A stretch of 64,000 bases of DNA from Streptomyces sp. 549 (GTDB lineage: Bacteria; Actinomycetota; Actinomycetes; Streptomycetales; Streptomycetaceae). The notes beneath the pieces were generated by a model. The model was given only the letters and a program-made list of their open reading frames with translations, did no database searches and had not been told where the DNA came from. Shown piece after piece: positions 33,182 to 41,802 of this stretch (its first letter is position 1; each line of letters opens with the position of its first letter). The stretch is taken from the NCBI RefSeq assembly GCF_030124175.1, contig NZ_JASKMT010000018.1, forward strand, positions 1-64,000. Direction: 5' to 3'. Position numbers and translations under genes: made by a program.

Positions 33182-34333
33182 GTGCCGCCCGCCCCCGGTC
33201 CGCGCGTCGTACTCGTCACCGGGACCGGCGGCGCGGGACGCACCACGGTCGCCGCCGCCACCGCGCGCGCCGCCGCGGCCGACGGGCGGCGCACCGCGCT
33301 GATCAGCGCCGACCGGAGGGCCGCGGACGGCGAAGGCTTCACGGCCGTGGCCGTCGACCCCGCCGCCACGTTCCGCGCCCACGCCCTCGGCCTGCAGTCC
33401 CGCGGCGCCTCGCTGCTCGACCTGCTGGGCTCGCAGCCGCTGGACGAGGACGAACTCACCGAACTCCCCGGCGCCGCCGACTTCGCGCTGCTGCGGGCCC
33501 TGCTCGCCACCCACCGCGACGGGGAGCACGAGGTGCTCGTCGTGGATCTGCCGCCGGCGCCGGACGCCGTGCGGCTGCTCGCACTGCCGGAGCAACTGCG
33601 CCGCTACCTGACCCGCCTGCTGCCCGCCGAGCGCCAGGCCGCCCGCGCCCTGCGGCCGGTGCTGGCCCAGCTGGCCGGGGTGCCGATGCCGGCCCGCCGC
33701 CTCTACGAGGCTGCCGAGCGGTGGCACGGCGAACTCGCCGCGGTGCAGGACGTGCTGTACGCCGACGGCACCTCGGCGGTGCTGGTCACCGAGCCCGGGC
33801 CGGCCGCCGCCGGGGCGGTGGCCGAAGCCCGCCAGGGCCTCGCGCTGCTGGGCCTGCCGGTCGACGCGGTGCTCGCCAACCGGATGCTGCCGGAGGTCTC
33901 GCCCGACCCCTGGCTGGTCGCCCTCCAGGAGGAGCAGCGCCGCGCGCTCAAGGAACTCGCCGGAACGCTCGGCCCGGTGCCGCTGGTGGAGCTGCCGCAC
34001 CTGGGGCCGCCGCCCGCCGGCACCGGTGCGCTGGCCGCGCTCGGGGTGCCGCCCCTCGCCGACCCGGCCCCGCGTCCCGAGGCCCGGGTGGTGGACCGGC
34101 TCGCCGAGGACGGCGAGCTGGTGTGGCGGCTGCCGCTGCCCGGAGCGGTGAAGGAGGAGCTGCAGCTCGTCCGCCGCGGCGACGAGGTGATCGTCACCGC
34201 CGGGCCGTTCCGCCGCGCGCTGCTGTTGGACGCGGCACTGCGCCGCTGCAGCGTGGCCGGCGCCCGGCTGGCCGACGGGGAGCTGTCGGTACGCTTCGTG
34301 CCCGACCCCGGACTGTGGCCCGACGGCGACTGA
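33182..34333 (+). CDS. ArsA/GET3-like protein with degenerate P-loop
   Basis: A 383-residue member of the ArsA/MinD-like deviant P-loop fold. The N terminus reads VVLVTGTGGAGRTTVAAATA. Where active family members carry KGGVGKT, both the signature lysine and the phosphate-binding lysine are missing (Thr and Arg). The following switch I region (LISADRRAADGEGF) also lacks the DTDPA-type motif. VLVVDLPPAPDAVRLL near residue 122 keeps the switch II-like shape. It may bind nucleotide weakly or act as a scaffold. Translation is coupled to the SRPBCC gene. Membrane-protein targeting or metalloid roles are not supported by the motifs. Confidence 0.75.
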   Translation: MPPAPGPRVVLVTGTGGAGRTTVAAATARAAAADGRRTALISADRRAADGEGFTAVAVDPAATFRAHALGLQSRGASLLDLLGSQPLDEDELTELPGAADFALLRALLATHRDGEHEVLVVDLPPAPDAVRLLALPEQLRRYLTRLLPAERQAARALRPVLAQLAGVPMPARRLYEAAERWHGELAAVQDVLYADGTSAVLVTEPGPAAAGAVAEARQGLALLGLPVDAVLANRMLPEVSPDPWLVALQEEQRRALKELAGTLGPVPLVELPHLGPPPAGTGALAALGVPPLADPAPRPEARVVDRLAEDGELVWRLPLPGAVKEELQLVRRGDEVIVTAGPFRRALLLDAALRRCSVAGARLADGELSVRFVPDPGLWPDGD

Positions 34334-34382
34334 CCGGTACTGTCGAAGAGGTACATCCCGCTCGCGCCCGCAGGAGTCCGCC

Positions 34383-34997
34383 ATGAGCGATGCCACCGAT
34401 CCCACCGACGCCTGGGCCGACGCCTGCGCCGAGGATCTCGCCGCCGAGCAGGCGCGCCGCCGTGAGCGCTACGGCACCCCGCCCGGCAGTGCGGCGGAGG
34501 AGCTGCGCAAGCTCGCCGACACCGTGGCGCAGCGGATCGCCGATCTCGCCGGTCCGCTCACCGGGTCCGCTGCCGGATCGGTCGCCGCGCAGTCCGCGGC
34601 GCAGTCCGCCGAGCGGGCCGCCCGGCAGTTCGCGGAAGGCGCGCGGGCTGTCGTGGAGCCGGTCGTCGAACGCAACCCGCAGGTGTTCCAGCACCTCTCC
34701 GCGGCCGGTTCCGAGCTGCTGGCCGCCTACCGCGCCGCGGTCAGCGGCCACGAGCAGCGCTGGACCCGCGGCGACCGGCCCGAGACCACCCCGGTCGACA
34801 CCGCAGACCCCGCAGGCCCCGCTGAGGCGGCAGACCCCGCAGACCCCGCAGAGGCAACGGACCCCGCGGGCCGCGCCGGTGACCAGCCTGCCGCCGGGGA
34901 CGCCGCGCAGGACAAGCGGAACGACGGCGACCGCGAAACCGGCCGAGGCCGGGGCGAGGACGGCCCTGCCGGTACCGAGCGCATCGATCTCGACTGA
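34383..34997 (+). CDS. DUF5304-like hypothetical protein
   Basis: A 204-residue acidic protein. Residues 1-125 are predicted helical (AWADACAEDLAAEQARRRER and PGSAAEELRKLADTVAQRIA). The C-terminal ~80 residues are low-complexity Asp/Ala/Pro with repeated DPA units. No signal or membrane segment. A TACTGT -10 box about 40 nt upstream and GCAGGAGTCC before the ATG support the start. The family name is from memory; function unknown. Confidence 0.7.
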   Translation: MSDATDPTDAWADACAEDLAAEQARRRERYGTPPGSAAEELRKLADTVAQRIADLAGPLTGSAAGSVAAQSAAQSAERAARQFAEGARAVVEPVVERNPQVFQHLSAAGSELLAAYRAAVSGHEQRWTRGDRPETTPVDTADPAGPAEAADPADPAEATDPAGRAGDQPAAGDAAQDKRNDGDRETGRGRGEDGPAGTERIDLD

Positions 34998-35124
34998 GGC
35001 CGGGTCGGCGGCCTCAGCGGGGCCCGGCTGAGGCCCCGCCGCGGTCCCGAAGCGGCGCGGGAGCCCTTCCGCCCTCCGGTACGGTGTTCCCACAGCGGGG
35101 ACCGAGCGAGTAACTGAGGGACAT

Positions 35125-36066
35125 ATGGGACTCACCATTGGCGTCGACATCGGCGGTACGAAGGTGGCCGCCGGCGTGGTCGACGAGGACGGCAACATCC
35201 TCAAGACCAGCAGGGTGCCCACCCCCCAGACAGCCGAGGGCGTGATCGACGGCATCGCCAACGCGGTCCGCGAGGCCAGTGCCGAGTACACGGTCGACGC
35301 GGTCGGCATCGGCGCACCCGGTTACGTCGACGACAAGCGTGCCACCGTGCTGTTCACGCCGAACCTCAGCTGGCGGCACGAGCCGCTGAAGGACCGCGTC
35401 GAACAGCGCATCGGCCTGCCCGTCGTCATCGAGAACGACGCCAACGCGGCGGCCTGGGGCGAGTACCGCTTCGGTGCCGGACAGGGCCACGGCGACGTCG
35501 TGTGCATCACGCTCGGCACGGGCCTGGGCGGCGGCATCATCATCGGCGGGCGGCTGCACCGCGGCCGGTTCGGAGTGGCCGCGGAGTTCGGCCACATCCG
35601 CATGGTGCCCGACGGCCTGCTGTGCGGCTGCGGCAACCAGGGCTGCTGGGAGCAGTACGCCTCCGGCAGCGCCCTGGTGCGTTACGCCCGGCAGCGGGCG
35701 GCGGCCACGCCGGAGAACGCGGGCATCCTGCTGGGGCTCGGCGACGGCACCCCCGAGGGCGTCCAGGGCAAGCACGTCAGCTCGGCCGCCCGTCAGGGCG
35801 ACCCGGTGGCGATCGACTCCTTCCGGGAGCTGGCACGCTGGGCCGGCGCGGGCCTGGCCGACCTGGCCTCGCTGTTCGACCCGGGCGCGTTCATCGTCGG
35901 CGGCGGCGTCTCCGACGAGGGCGAGCTGGTGCTCGACCCCATTCGGAAGTCCTACCGCCGCTGGCTCGTCGGCGGCCACTGGCGTCCCCAGGCGCAGGTG
36001 CTCGCCGCCCAGCTCGGCAACAAGGCGGGCCTGGTCGGTGCCGCCGACCTCGCCCGTCAGGGCTGA
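35125..36066 (+). CDS. glkA: Glucokinase, ROK family (GlkA)
   Basis: A 313-residue enzyme that phosphorylates glucose with ATP and, in Streptomyces, mediates glucose repression. The ATP-binding motif is TIGVDIGGTKVAAGVVDEDG at residues 4-23. The sugar-site VIENDANAAAWGEYRFGAG contains catalytic Asp. The ROK zinc motif is CGCGNQGCWEQYASGSAL. GAGGGACAT precedes the ATG. Length and motifs equal S. coelicolor GlkA. Carbon control genes and pfkA lie 6 kb away on the same strand. Confidence 0.95.
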   Translation: MGLTIGVDIGGTKVAAGVVDEDGNILKTSRVPTPQTAEGVIDGIANAVREASAEYTVDAVGIGAPGYVDDKRATVLFTPNLSWRHEPLKDRVEQRIGLPVVIENDANAAAWGEYRFGAGQGHGDVVCITLGTGLGGGIIIGGRLHRGRFGVAAEFGHIRMVPDGLLCGCGNQGCWEQYASGSALVRYARQRAAATPENAGILLGLGDGTPEGVQGKHVSSAARQGDPVAIDSFRELARWAGAGLADLASLFDPGAFIVGGGVSDEGELVLDPIRKSYRRWLVGGHWRPQAQVLAAQLGNKAGLVGAADLARQG

Positions 36067-36177
36067 CCCGCCCCCGTCAGGGCCGCCCGGTCAACCGCCG
36101 GCCAACCGCCCGGCCCGCCCTTCGAGCGGACCTGGCGGGAGGCCCGGCGGTGCGCTGCGGCACGGGGTCCGGGCCGT

Positions 36178-36183
36178 TAGCGT
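36178..36183 (+). promoter_or_regulatory. -10 box of leaderless EEP-family gene
   Basis: TAGCGT, 6 nt before the ATG at 36190; no ribosome site. Confidence 0.5.
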
Positions 36184-36189
36184 GGGGCC

Positions 36190-37005
36190 ATGACGCCGCT
36201 CGCCGACCTGCCCGCGTCCCGCACCGACCCCGACGGCTCCGCCGTGGTCCGCGTGCTCAGCTACAACATCCGTTCCATGCATGACGACGTGGGGGCGCTG
36301 GCCCGGGTCATCCGGGCCTGCGCCCCGGACGTCGTCTGCGTGCAGGAGGCGCCGCGGTTCTTCCGGTGGCGCAAGCACGCCGCCCGCCTGTGCCGGCTGA
36401 CCGGGCTGTTCCACGTCACCGGCGGCGCCACCGCCAACGGCACCATGATCCTTGCCTCGCTGCGCGCCTCCGTGGACCGCACTGAGGACGTGCTGCTGCC
36501 GCAGACCCCCGGCCTGCACCGGCGGGGCTTCGCCACCGCGGTGCTGCGGTTCGGCGAGAGCACCCGTCTGGCCGTCGTCAGCTGCCACCTCAGTCTGCAG
36601 AAGGACGAGCGGCACGCCCAGGCAGGCATGCTGCTGGGCCGGCTCGCGGCGACCGACCCGCTGTGCGCGGTCGCCGCCGGGGACCTCAACGAGCGTCCCC
36701 AGGGCCGTGCGTTCAGGCGGCTGACCTCCGAACTCCAGGACTGCTGGTCGGTCGCGCCCTGGGGCGGCGAGCTGACCTCGGAGCCGCGACGCCCGCACCA
36801 GCGCATCGACGCGGTGCTCACCCGGGGGCCGGTGGAGGTGCTGGGGTGCGGCGTGCCGACCGGGCTGCCCGGGATCACCGCGGCCGACCTGTGCGCGGCG
36901 ACGGACCACCTGCCCGTCCTGGCCGCCCTCCGCGTGCCGCCGACCGCCGCCGCCACCACCGGCGGCGGTGAGGGCGGTCGGGCCCGGGAGCTGGGAAGTC
37001 AGTAG
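36190..37005 (+). CDS. Endonuclease/exonuclease/phosphatase (EEP) family protein
   Basis: A 271-residue Mg2+-dependent phosphoesterase of the DNase I/IMPase-like fold. Signature residues are LSYNIRSMHDD (Asn), VVCVQEAPRFF (Glu), VVSCHLSLQKDERH (His), AVAAGDLNERPQ (Asp-x-Asn) and AATDHLPVLAAL (Asp-His). No signal peptide, so cytoplasmic. Substrate may be nucleic acid or a phospholipid-like ester. The 3' end overlaps the convergent small membrane protein by 7 bp. Confidence 0.85.
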   Translation: MTPLADLPASRTDPDGSAVVRVLSYNIRSMHDDVGALARVIRACAPDVVCVQEAPRFFRWRKHAARLCRLTGLFHVTGGATANGTMILASLRASVDRTEDVLLPQTPGLHRRGFATAVLRFGESTRLAVVSCHLSLQKDERHAQAGMLLGRLAATDPLCAVAAGDLNERPQGRAFRRLTSELQDCWSVAPWGGELTSEPRRPHQRIDAVLTRGPVEVLGCGVPTGLPGITAADLCAATDHLPVLAALRVPPTAAATTGGGEGGRARELGSQ

Positions 37006-37226
37006 CGGTTGCTCTTGCGGATCGCCTCGCTGCGGGCGTACGCCACGTTGCCGTCCAGGCAGCGGCTGTCGCCCGCAAGGCCCTCGAATCGCCCCCGGGC
37101 CTCGGCCTCGACGGCCCGGCCCTCGGTGGTGTGGGTCCGTGCGCCGGAGTCGCGGCGCAGCAGCACCACGATCATCCAGCCCGTCAGCAGCGCTATCACC
37201 GAGAAGATCACCAGAAGATCCAACAC
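36999..37226 (-). CDS. Small single-pass membrane protein
   Basis: About 75 residues: one N-terminal membrane helix (LLVIFSVIALLTGWMIVVLL) and a soluble C-terminal tail with a Cys (DSRCLDGNVAYARSEAI). I prefer the GTG at 37226, with GGGGGA 6 nt upstream; a longer frame from 37262 is possible. Convergent with the EEP-family gene. Function unknown. Confidence 0.6.
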   Translation of the reverse strand: MLDLLVIFSVIALLTGWMIVVLLRRDSGARTHTTEGRAVEAEARGRFEGLAGDSRCLDGNVAYARSEAIRKSNRY

Positions 37227-37335
37227 GGCCGTTCCCCCGTCCGTCGAGATGTCCCCGTTCAAGAACCATCATCGCGCGGCGGGACGGCGGGGCGCATGTC
37301 CAGGTTCCGGCAGCGAACCGGCCCTCCTGGCTGCG

Positions 37336-38109
37336 TCAGACCACGGCGCCCCTGCCGGGGTCGTCAAACCCGTCGTCCTCCCGGCCGTCACGCATCCTGG
37401 CCACCAGCGTGCCGAACCCGCCGAGGAAACCGCCGATGCCCAGCGTGGTGATCCACCACGTCATGTCCAGCTGGAACAGCACGGTGCCGAACAGCAGCGC
37501 GGGCCCGCCCAGCACGGCCAGCCAGGCGAAGCGGGTGACCGTGTCGCCCCTCGGCGGGGGCGGCGGGTCGGGCGGCACGAAGTGGTCGTCCTCCTCGGAG
37601 GGCGGCGCCGGCTTCCAGTCCCGCGGACCGGTGCCCGCCGCGTACACCGTCAGGCTCCGCCGCGGCCCGTCCGGCCCGTCCTGCGCATCCCCGTCCTGCC
37701 CGTTCTGCCCGTCCTCGGTCTGGGCGGTCTGGGCGGTCTGGGCGTCCTGCGCGTCCCCGTCCCGCGCGTCGTCCCGCTCCAGGGTGTCGCCGTCCTGCGC
37801 GCCGCGGTCCAGGGTGTCCCCGTCCCGCGCGTCACCGTCCCGTCCGTCACCCCCCGCGTCGCCGCGGTCGGTGCGGGGAGCGTCGCCGGCCGTCCCGCGG
37901 CCGTCGTCCAGGCCCGGCGCGGAGCCCTCGCCGTGTACGGTGCGCCCGGCGTCCGGCGCTGAGCCGTCGCGGGCGGGCCCGGCGCCCGCCGGGCGGAAGC
38001 CGGGCGGGTCCGGCGGTTCCTCGCCGTAGCCGGCGACGATCTGCGCCCAGGCGGCGTCCTCGTCGAGGGGCTCGCGGCCGTCCCCCCGGCCCTGCTCACG
38101 CTCCGTCAC
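37336..38109 (-). CDS. Membrane protein with long Asp/Gly-rich N-terminal region
   Basis: A 257-residue protein. After residues 1-25 (EDAAWAQIVAGYGEE, a recognisable helix) come ~130 residues of Asp/Gly/Ala/Arg/Thr/Gln low complexity with DGD, RDGD and AQTAQT repeats. Two membrane helices follow, at ~193-212 and ~216-236, then a short charged tail. The GTG at 38109 overlaps the end of the upstream esterase gene by 14 bp, so the two are translationally linked. The tract probably lies in the cytoplasm. Function unknown. Confidence 0.7.
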   Translation of the reverse strand: MTEREQGRGDGREPLDEDAAWAQIVAGYGEEPPDPPGFRPAGAGPARDGSAPDAGRTVHGEGSAPGLDDGRGTAGDAPRTDRGDAGGDGRDGDARDGDTLDRGAQDGDTLERDDARDGDAQDAQTAQTAQTEDGQNGQDGDAQDGPDGPRRSLTVYAAGTGPRDWKPAPPSEEDDHFVPPDPPPPPRGDTVTRFAWLAVLGGPALLFGTVLFQLDMTWWITTLGIGGFLGGFGTLVARMRDGREDDGFDDPGRGAVV

Positions 38110-38866
38110 GTGCCGTCTTCCTCGCTGCCAGCCGGCTGATGAATCCGTACGAGTCCGCGAAGATCCGCTCCGCGTCGTGGTCCAGCGTCGCCACGTGCAG
38201 GCTCCGCTCCAGGACCGTCTCGGTCACGTCCGTGGACGACACCGAGCTGAGCACCACCGCCGAGTCGGTCGGCGGCACCACGTGGTCCACCCGGCTGTGC
38301 AGCACCAGCAACGGCTGGGTGACCTGCGGCAGTTCGCTGCGCACCAGCTTGAAGAAGGCGTTCAGCGAGTGCGCCGCGTGCAGCGGCACCCGTTCGTAGG
38401 CGAGCTCCGTCGCGCCCTCCTTGGCGATGTCGTTCGCCACACCCTTGGTGGAGCGCACGAGGTGGCGCACCACCGGCAGGGCGAGCCCCTGTGCGCGGGG
38501 GAAGGTCATCCCCGGGTTGACGACCACCACGCCCTCCACCGCCGGCCCGTGCTTGGCGGCGAGCCGCAGAGCGAGGGCGCCGCCCATGGACAGGCCGCAC
38601 ACGAAGACCTGCTCGCACCGCTCGGTCAGGGCGCGCAACTCGTGGTCCACCGTGGCGTACCAGTCCTGCCAGCCGGTGACCTGCATGTCCTCCCACCGGG
38701 TGCCGTGCCCGGGCAGCAGCGGCAGCGACACCGTCAGCCCCCGGTCCGCCAGGTACTGCGCCCAGGGGCGCATGGACTGGGGCGTGCCGGTGAATCCGTG
38801 ACAGAGCAGGACACCGATTTCTGAGCCTTCGTGGTGCATCGGTTCTGACCCGGGAAGCAGCGGCAC
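38096..38866 (-). CDS. Alpha/beta hydrolase (carboxylesterase/monoacylglycerol-lipase type)
   Basis: A 256-residue hydrolase. LLCHGFTGTPQSMRPW gives the oxyanion region (HG), LLPGHGTRWEDMQ the lid start, VCGLSMGGALAL the nucleophile Ser near residue 98, LVLHSRVDHVVPP the Asp, and RSLHVATLDHDAE the His. It fits Est30-like carboxylesterases acting on short acyl esters or monoacylglycerol. Start GTG at 38866 after CGGAGA. The upstream in-frame extension (Arg/Pro-rich, to 39070) is unlikely. Divergent from the acyltransferase at 39055. Confidence 0.88.
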   Translation of the reverse strand: MPLLPGSEPMHHEGSEIGVLLCHGFTGTPQSMRPWAQYLADRGLTVSLPLLPGHGTRWEDMQVTGWQDWYATVDHELRALTERCEQVFVCGLSMGGALALRLAAKHGPAVEGVVVVNPGMTFPRAQGLALPVVRHLVRSTKGVANDIAKEGATELAYERVPLHAAHSLNAFFKLVRSELPQVTQPLLVLHSRVDHVVPPTDSAVVLSSVSSTDVTETVLERSLHVATLDHDAERIFADSYGFISRLAARKTARDGA

Positions 38867-39054
38867 CGTGGGGTCTCCGTTCGGACGGATGCGTGACAGG
38901 GGTCCTGCCACCCTACGCGGGCGGTCGGTCACCCGGTAGCCCGGTGGCCGGCCCGGGACCGGGCTGCCGGGCCGGGGGTGGGTCCGCCGACGCCCAGGGG
39001 CGCCGGCGGCGCGCAGGGGGATAAGGTTCTCGCGGTGAAACAGGAGGTTGGCGG

Positions 39055-39819
39055 TTGTTGTACGGAGCAATGAAGCTGTCGGTCGGAGGGTCGCTCAAGC
39101 TTGCCTTCCGGCCCTGGGTCGAGGGGCTGGAGAACATTCCCGCCGACGGCCCGGCGATTCTGGCGAGCAATCACCTGTCCTTCTCGGACTCGTTCTTCCT
39201 GCCGGCCGTTCTGGACCGCAAGGTCACGTTCGTGGCGAAGGCCGAGTACTTCACCTCCCCGGGGGTCAAGGGGAAGTTGACCGCAGCCTTCTTCAAGGGC
39301 GTCGGCCAGCTTCCCGTGGACCGCTCGGGCGCACGGGGAGCGGCGGAGGCGGCGATCAGGAGCGCGGCGCAGGTCCTCGACCGCGGTGAGCTGTTCGGCA
39401 TCTACCCCGAGGGCACCCGCTCGCCCGACGGGCGGCTGTACCGGGGCAAGCCCGGAGGCCTGGCCCGCATCGCCCTGGCCACGGGCGCGCCCGTGGTGCC
39501 GGTGGCGATGATCGACACGGAGAAGATCCAGCCGCCCGGCAAGGTGGTGCCCAAGCTGATGCGGCCCGGTATCCGGATCGGTGCCCCGCTCGACTTCAGC
39601 CGCTACCACGGCATGGACGGCGACCGCTTCATCCAGCGCTCCCTCACCGACGAGGTCATGTACGAGATCATGAAACTCTCCGGTCAGGAGTACGTCGACA
39701 TGTACGCCACCGCCGCCAAGCGGCAGATCGCGGAGGCCGCCAAGAAGCGGGCCGAGGAGGAGAAGGCTGCCGCCAGGGAGGCGGAGAAAGCCGGGCGGGC
39801 GGACATAAGTCCCGTCTGA
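39055..39819 (+). CDS. 1-acyl-glycerol-3-phosphate acyltransferase (PlsC family)
   Basis: A 254-residue membrane-associated acyltransferase that adds the sn-2 acyl chain in phospholipid synthesis. ILASNHLSFSDSFFL has the NHxxxxD catalytic motif near residue 37, GVGQLPVDRSGARG the second block, and IYPEGTRSPDGRLY the third. The C-terminal 40 residues form a charged Lys/Glu/Ala helix. The start is the TTG at 39055, 7 nt after CAGGAGG; the next Met (39070) leaves too long a gap. Confidence 0.9.
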   Translation: MLYGAMKLSVGGSLKLAFRPWVEGLENIPADGPAILASNHLSFSDSFFLPAVLDRKVTFVAKAEYFTSPGVKGKLTAAFFKGVGQLPVDRSGARGAAEAAIRSAAQVLDRGELFGIYPEGTRSPDGRLYRGKPGGLARIALATGAPVVPVAMIDTEKIQPPGKVVPKLMRPGIRIGAPLDFSRYHGMDGDRFIQRSLTDEVMYEIMKLSGQEYVDMYATAAKRQIAEAAKKRAEEEKAAAREAEKAGRADISPV

Positions 39820-39859
39820 GCCGGTGGTTCGCAGGGGGAACGGGGAACGGGGGGCCAGC

Positions 39860-41056
39860 ATGGCCGGCAGAGCACCGCAGGCGGCACGGCGACCGCAGCG
39901 CATGTCCGTTGAGCAGCCGCTGTGGCGCGCCCTGACCGGGTACCGGCTGCTGACCCTGGTCTACGCCGTCGCCCTGTTCGGCTACAACCACGCCGACTAC
40001 ACCCGCCCCCTGGTCGGTGCGGTCTTCCTCACCTTCCTGGCCGGGTGGACGCTTGCCACCCTCGGCCGGGTCTCGTCGGCCGAGCGCTGCACCCGCCGCT
40101 TCCTGGCCTGCGACATCACCGTCGCCGTCACCGGCATCATGCTCAGCCGGCTGGCCGACCCGTCCGACGCGGTCGGCCCGACGCTGCCCTCGATCTGGGT
40201 CGCCGGGTCCGTGCTGGCGTTCGCCATCAAGGGCGGCTGGCGCTGGGCGGCGGGTGCCTCGCTCGTCATCGGCGCGGCCAACGTCCTCGAACGCGGTGCC
40301 GTCTCCCGCGACACGGTGCACAACGTGCTGCTCGTGCTGGTGGCCAGCATCGCCATCGGCTACGTCGTCGAGGTCGCCCGGGCCAGTGAGCGCACCCTCG
40401 CCGAGGCGCTGCGCGTCGACGCGGCCACCCGCGAACGGGAGCGGCTGGCCCGCGACATCCACGACGGTGTGCTGCAGGTGCTGGCGATGGTGCAGCGGCG
40501 CGGCACGGCGCTGGGCGGTGACGCCGCCGACCTGGGCCGCCTCGCCGGTGAGCAGGAGGTCGCCCTGCGCACCCTGGTCGCCTCGGGCCCGCCGCCCGGC
40601 CCCGCTGCGGCGGATGCACCGCCCGGTCAGGGCGCCGCGGCCCTGCCGCCGCCCCGGGACGGCGGGGTCCGCGACCTGCGGGAGCTGCTCGCCGGGTACG
40701 CCGGTTCCGCCGTGTCGCTGTCCGCCCCGGGCGAGCCGGTGCCGCTGCCCGAACCGGCGGCCGGTTCGGTCGCGGCCGCCGTCGGCGCGGCCCTGGACAA
40801 CGTCCGCGTGCACGCCGGGGACGGCGCCCGCGCCTGGATCCTCGTCGAGGACGAGGGCGACGCGGTGCTGGTCACGGTGCGCGACGACGGCCCCGGCATT
40901 CCGGCCGGCCGGCTGGCGGCGGCCGAGGCGGAGGGCCGGATGGGAGTGTCGCTGTCCATTCGCGGGCGGCTGGAGGAAGTGGGCGGAAGCGCCCGGTGGG
41001 AGTCCGTGCCCGGGCAGGGCACCGAAGTCGAGTTGAAGGTGCCCAGACATGACTGA
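39860..41056 (+). CDS. macS: Sensor histidine kinase MacS
   Basis: A 398-residue kinase. Residues ~20-180 contain several membrane helices. A short dimerisation region carries the phospho-His in RERLARDIHDGVLQVLAMVQ near residue 203 (HisKA_3, NarX-like). The HATPase domain has an N-box at AAVGAALDNVRVHAGDG and a G-box at VRDDGPGIPAGRL. Length, order and the adjoining LuxR regulator match the MacS/MacR pair of Streptomyces, reported to affect morphogenesis and antibiotic production. ATG at 39860; GTG alternatives further upstream lack the expected context. It overlaps macR by 8 bp. Confidence 0.85.
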   Translation: MAGRAPQAARRPQRMSVEQPLWRALTGYRLLTLVYAVALFGYNHADYTRPLVGAVFLTFLAGWTLATLGRVSSAERCTRRFLACDITVAVTGIMLSRLADPSDAVGPTLPSIWVAGSVLAFAIKGGWRWAAGASLVIGAANVLERGAVSRDTVHNVLLVLVASIAIGYVVEVARASERTLAEALRVDAATRERERLARDIHDGVLQVLAMVQRRGTALGGDAADLGRLAGEQEVALRTLVASGPPPGPAAADAPPGQGAAALPPPRDGGVRDLRELLAGYAGSAVSLSAPGEPVPLPEPAAGSVAAAVGAALDNVRVHAGDGARAWILVEDEGDAVLVTVRDDGPGIPAGRLAAAEAEGRMGVSLSIRGRLEEVGGSARWESVPGQGTEVELKVPRHD

Positions 41057-41738
41057 GACGCACGGCACGCCGAACGCACGGACCGTACGGGTGATGGTCG
41101 TCGACGACCATCCGATGTGGCGGGACGCCGTCGCCCGAGACCTGGCCCAGGCCGGCTTCGACGTGGTGGCGACCGCCGGTGACGGCCCGCAGGCCGTGCG
41201 CCGGGCCGAGGCGGTCCGCCCCGACGTACTGGTGCTCGACCTCAACCTGCCCGGCCTGCCCGGCGTGGAGGTATGCAAGCGCCTGGTGGGGGAGGGCTCG
41301 ACGCTGCGGGTGCTGGTGCTCTCCGCCAGCGGGGAGCACGCCGACGTGCTGGAGGCGGTCAAGTCCGGCGCCACCGGCTACCTGGTCAAGTCGGCCAGTA
41401 CCGAGGAGCTGGTGGACGCGGTCCGCCGCACCGCCGCGGGCGACGCGGTCTTCACCCCCGGCCTCGCCGGCCTGGTCCTGGGCGAGTACCGGCGGCTGGC
41501 CGGAGAGGCACCGCCGCCCAGCTCGAACGGCCCGGCAGCGCCGCAGCTCACCGAGCGGGAGACCGAGGTGCTGCGGCTGGTCGCCAAGGGCCTGTCCTAC
41601 AAGCAGATCGCCGAGCGGCTGGTGATCTCCCACCGCACGGTCCAGAACCACGTGCAGAACACCCTCGGCAAGCTCCAACTGCACAACCGCGTCGAGCTGG
41701 TGCGCTACGCGATAGAGCGCGGGCTCGACGACGACTGA
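41049..41738 (+). CDS. macR: Response regulator MacR, NarL/LuxR type
   Basis: A 229-residue regulator. The receiver has the acidic pair in VMVVDDHPMWRDAV, the phospho-acceptor Asp in PDVLVLDLNLPGLPG (~ residue 62), and the conserved Lys in GYLVKSASTEEL. The C-terminal LuxR helix-turn-helix covers residues ~165-225 (LTERETEVLRLVAKGLSYKQ, then ISHRTVQNHVQNTLGKL). The 8-bp overlap with macS indicates coupled translation. Confidence 0.88.
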   Translation: MTETHGTPNARTVRVMVVDDHPMWRDAVARDLAQAGFDVVATAGDGPQAVRRAEAVRPDVLVLDLNLPGLPGVEVCKRLVGEGSTLRVLVLSASGEHADVLEAVKSGATGYLVKSASTEELVDAVRRTAAGDAVFTPGLAGLVLGEYRRLAGEAPPPSSNGPAAPQLTERETEVLRLVAKGLSYKQIAERLVISHRTVQNHVQNTLGKLQLHNRVELVRYAIERGLDDD

Positions 41739-41802
41739 CGTCCGCTGGCGTAACGTGGCGCGGGGAACGATCACCTGCCAGGCAACGCGGAGAGGACACG
41801 CC

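Noticed and set aside
34800..34880. DPA-repeat stretch in the DUF5304-like gene as a mobile repeat
   Set aside because: It is in-frame low complexity (GCAGACCCCGCA units) within a coding sequence; no mobility features.
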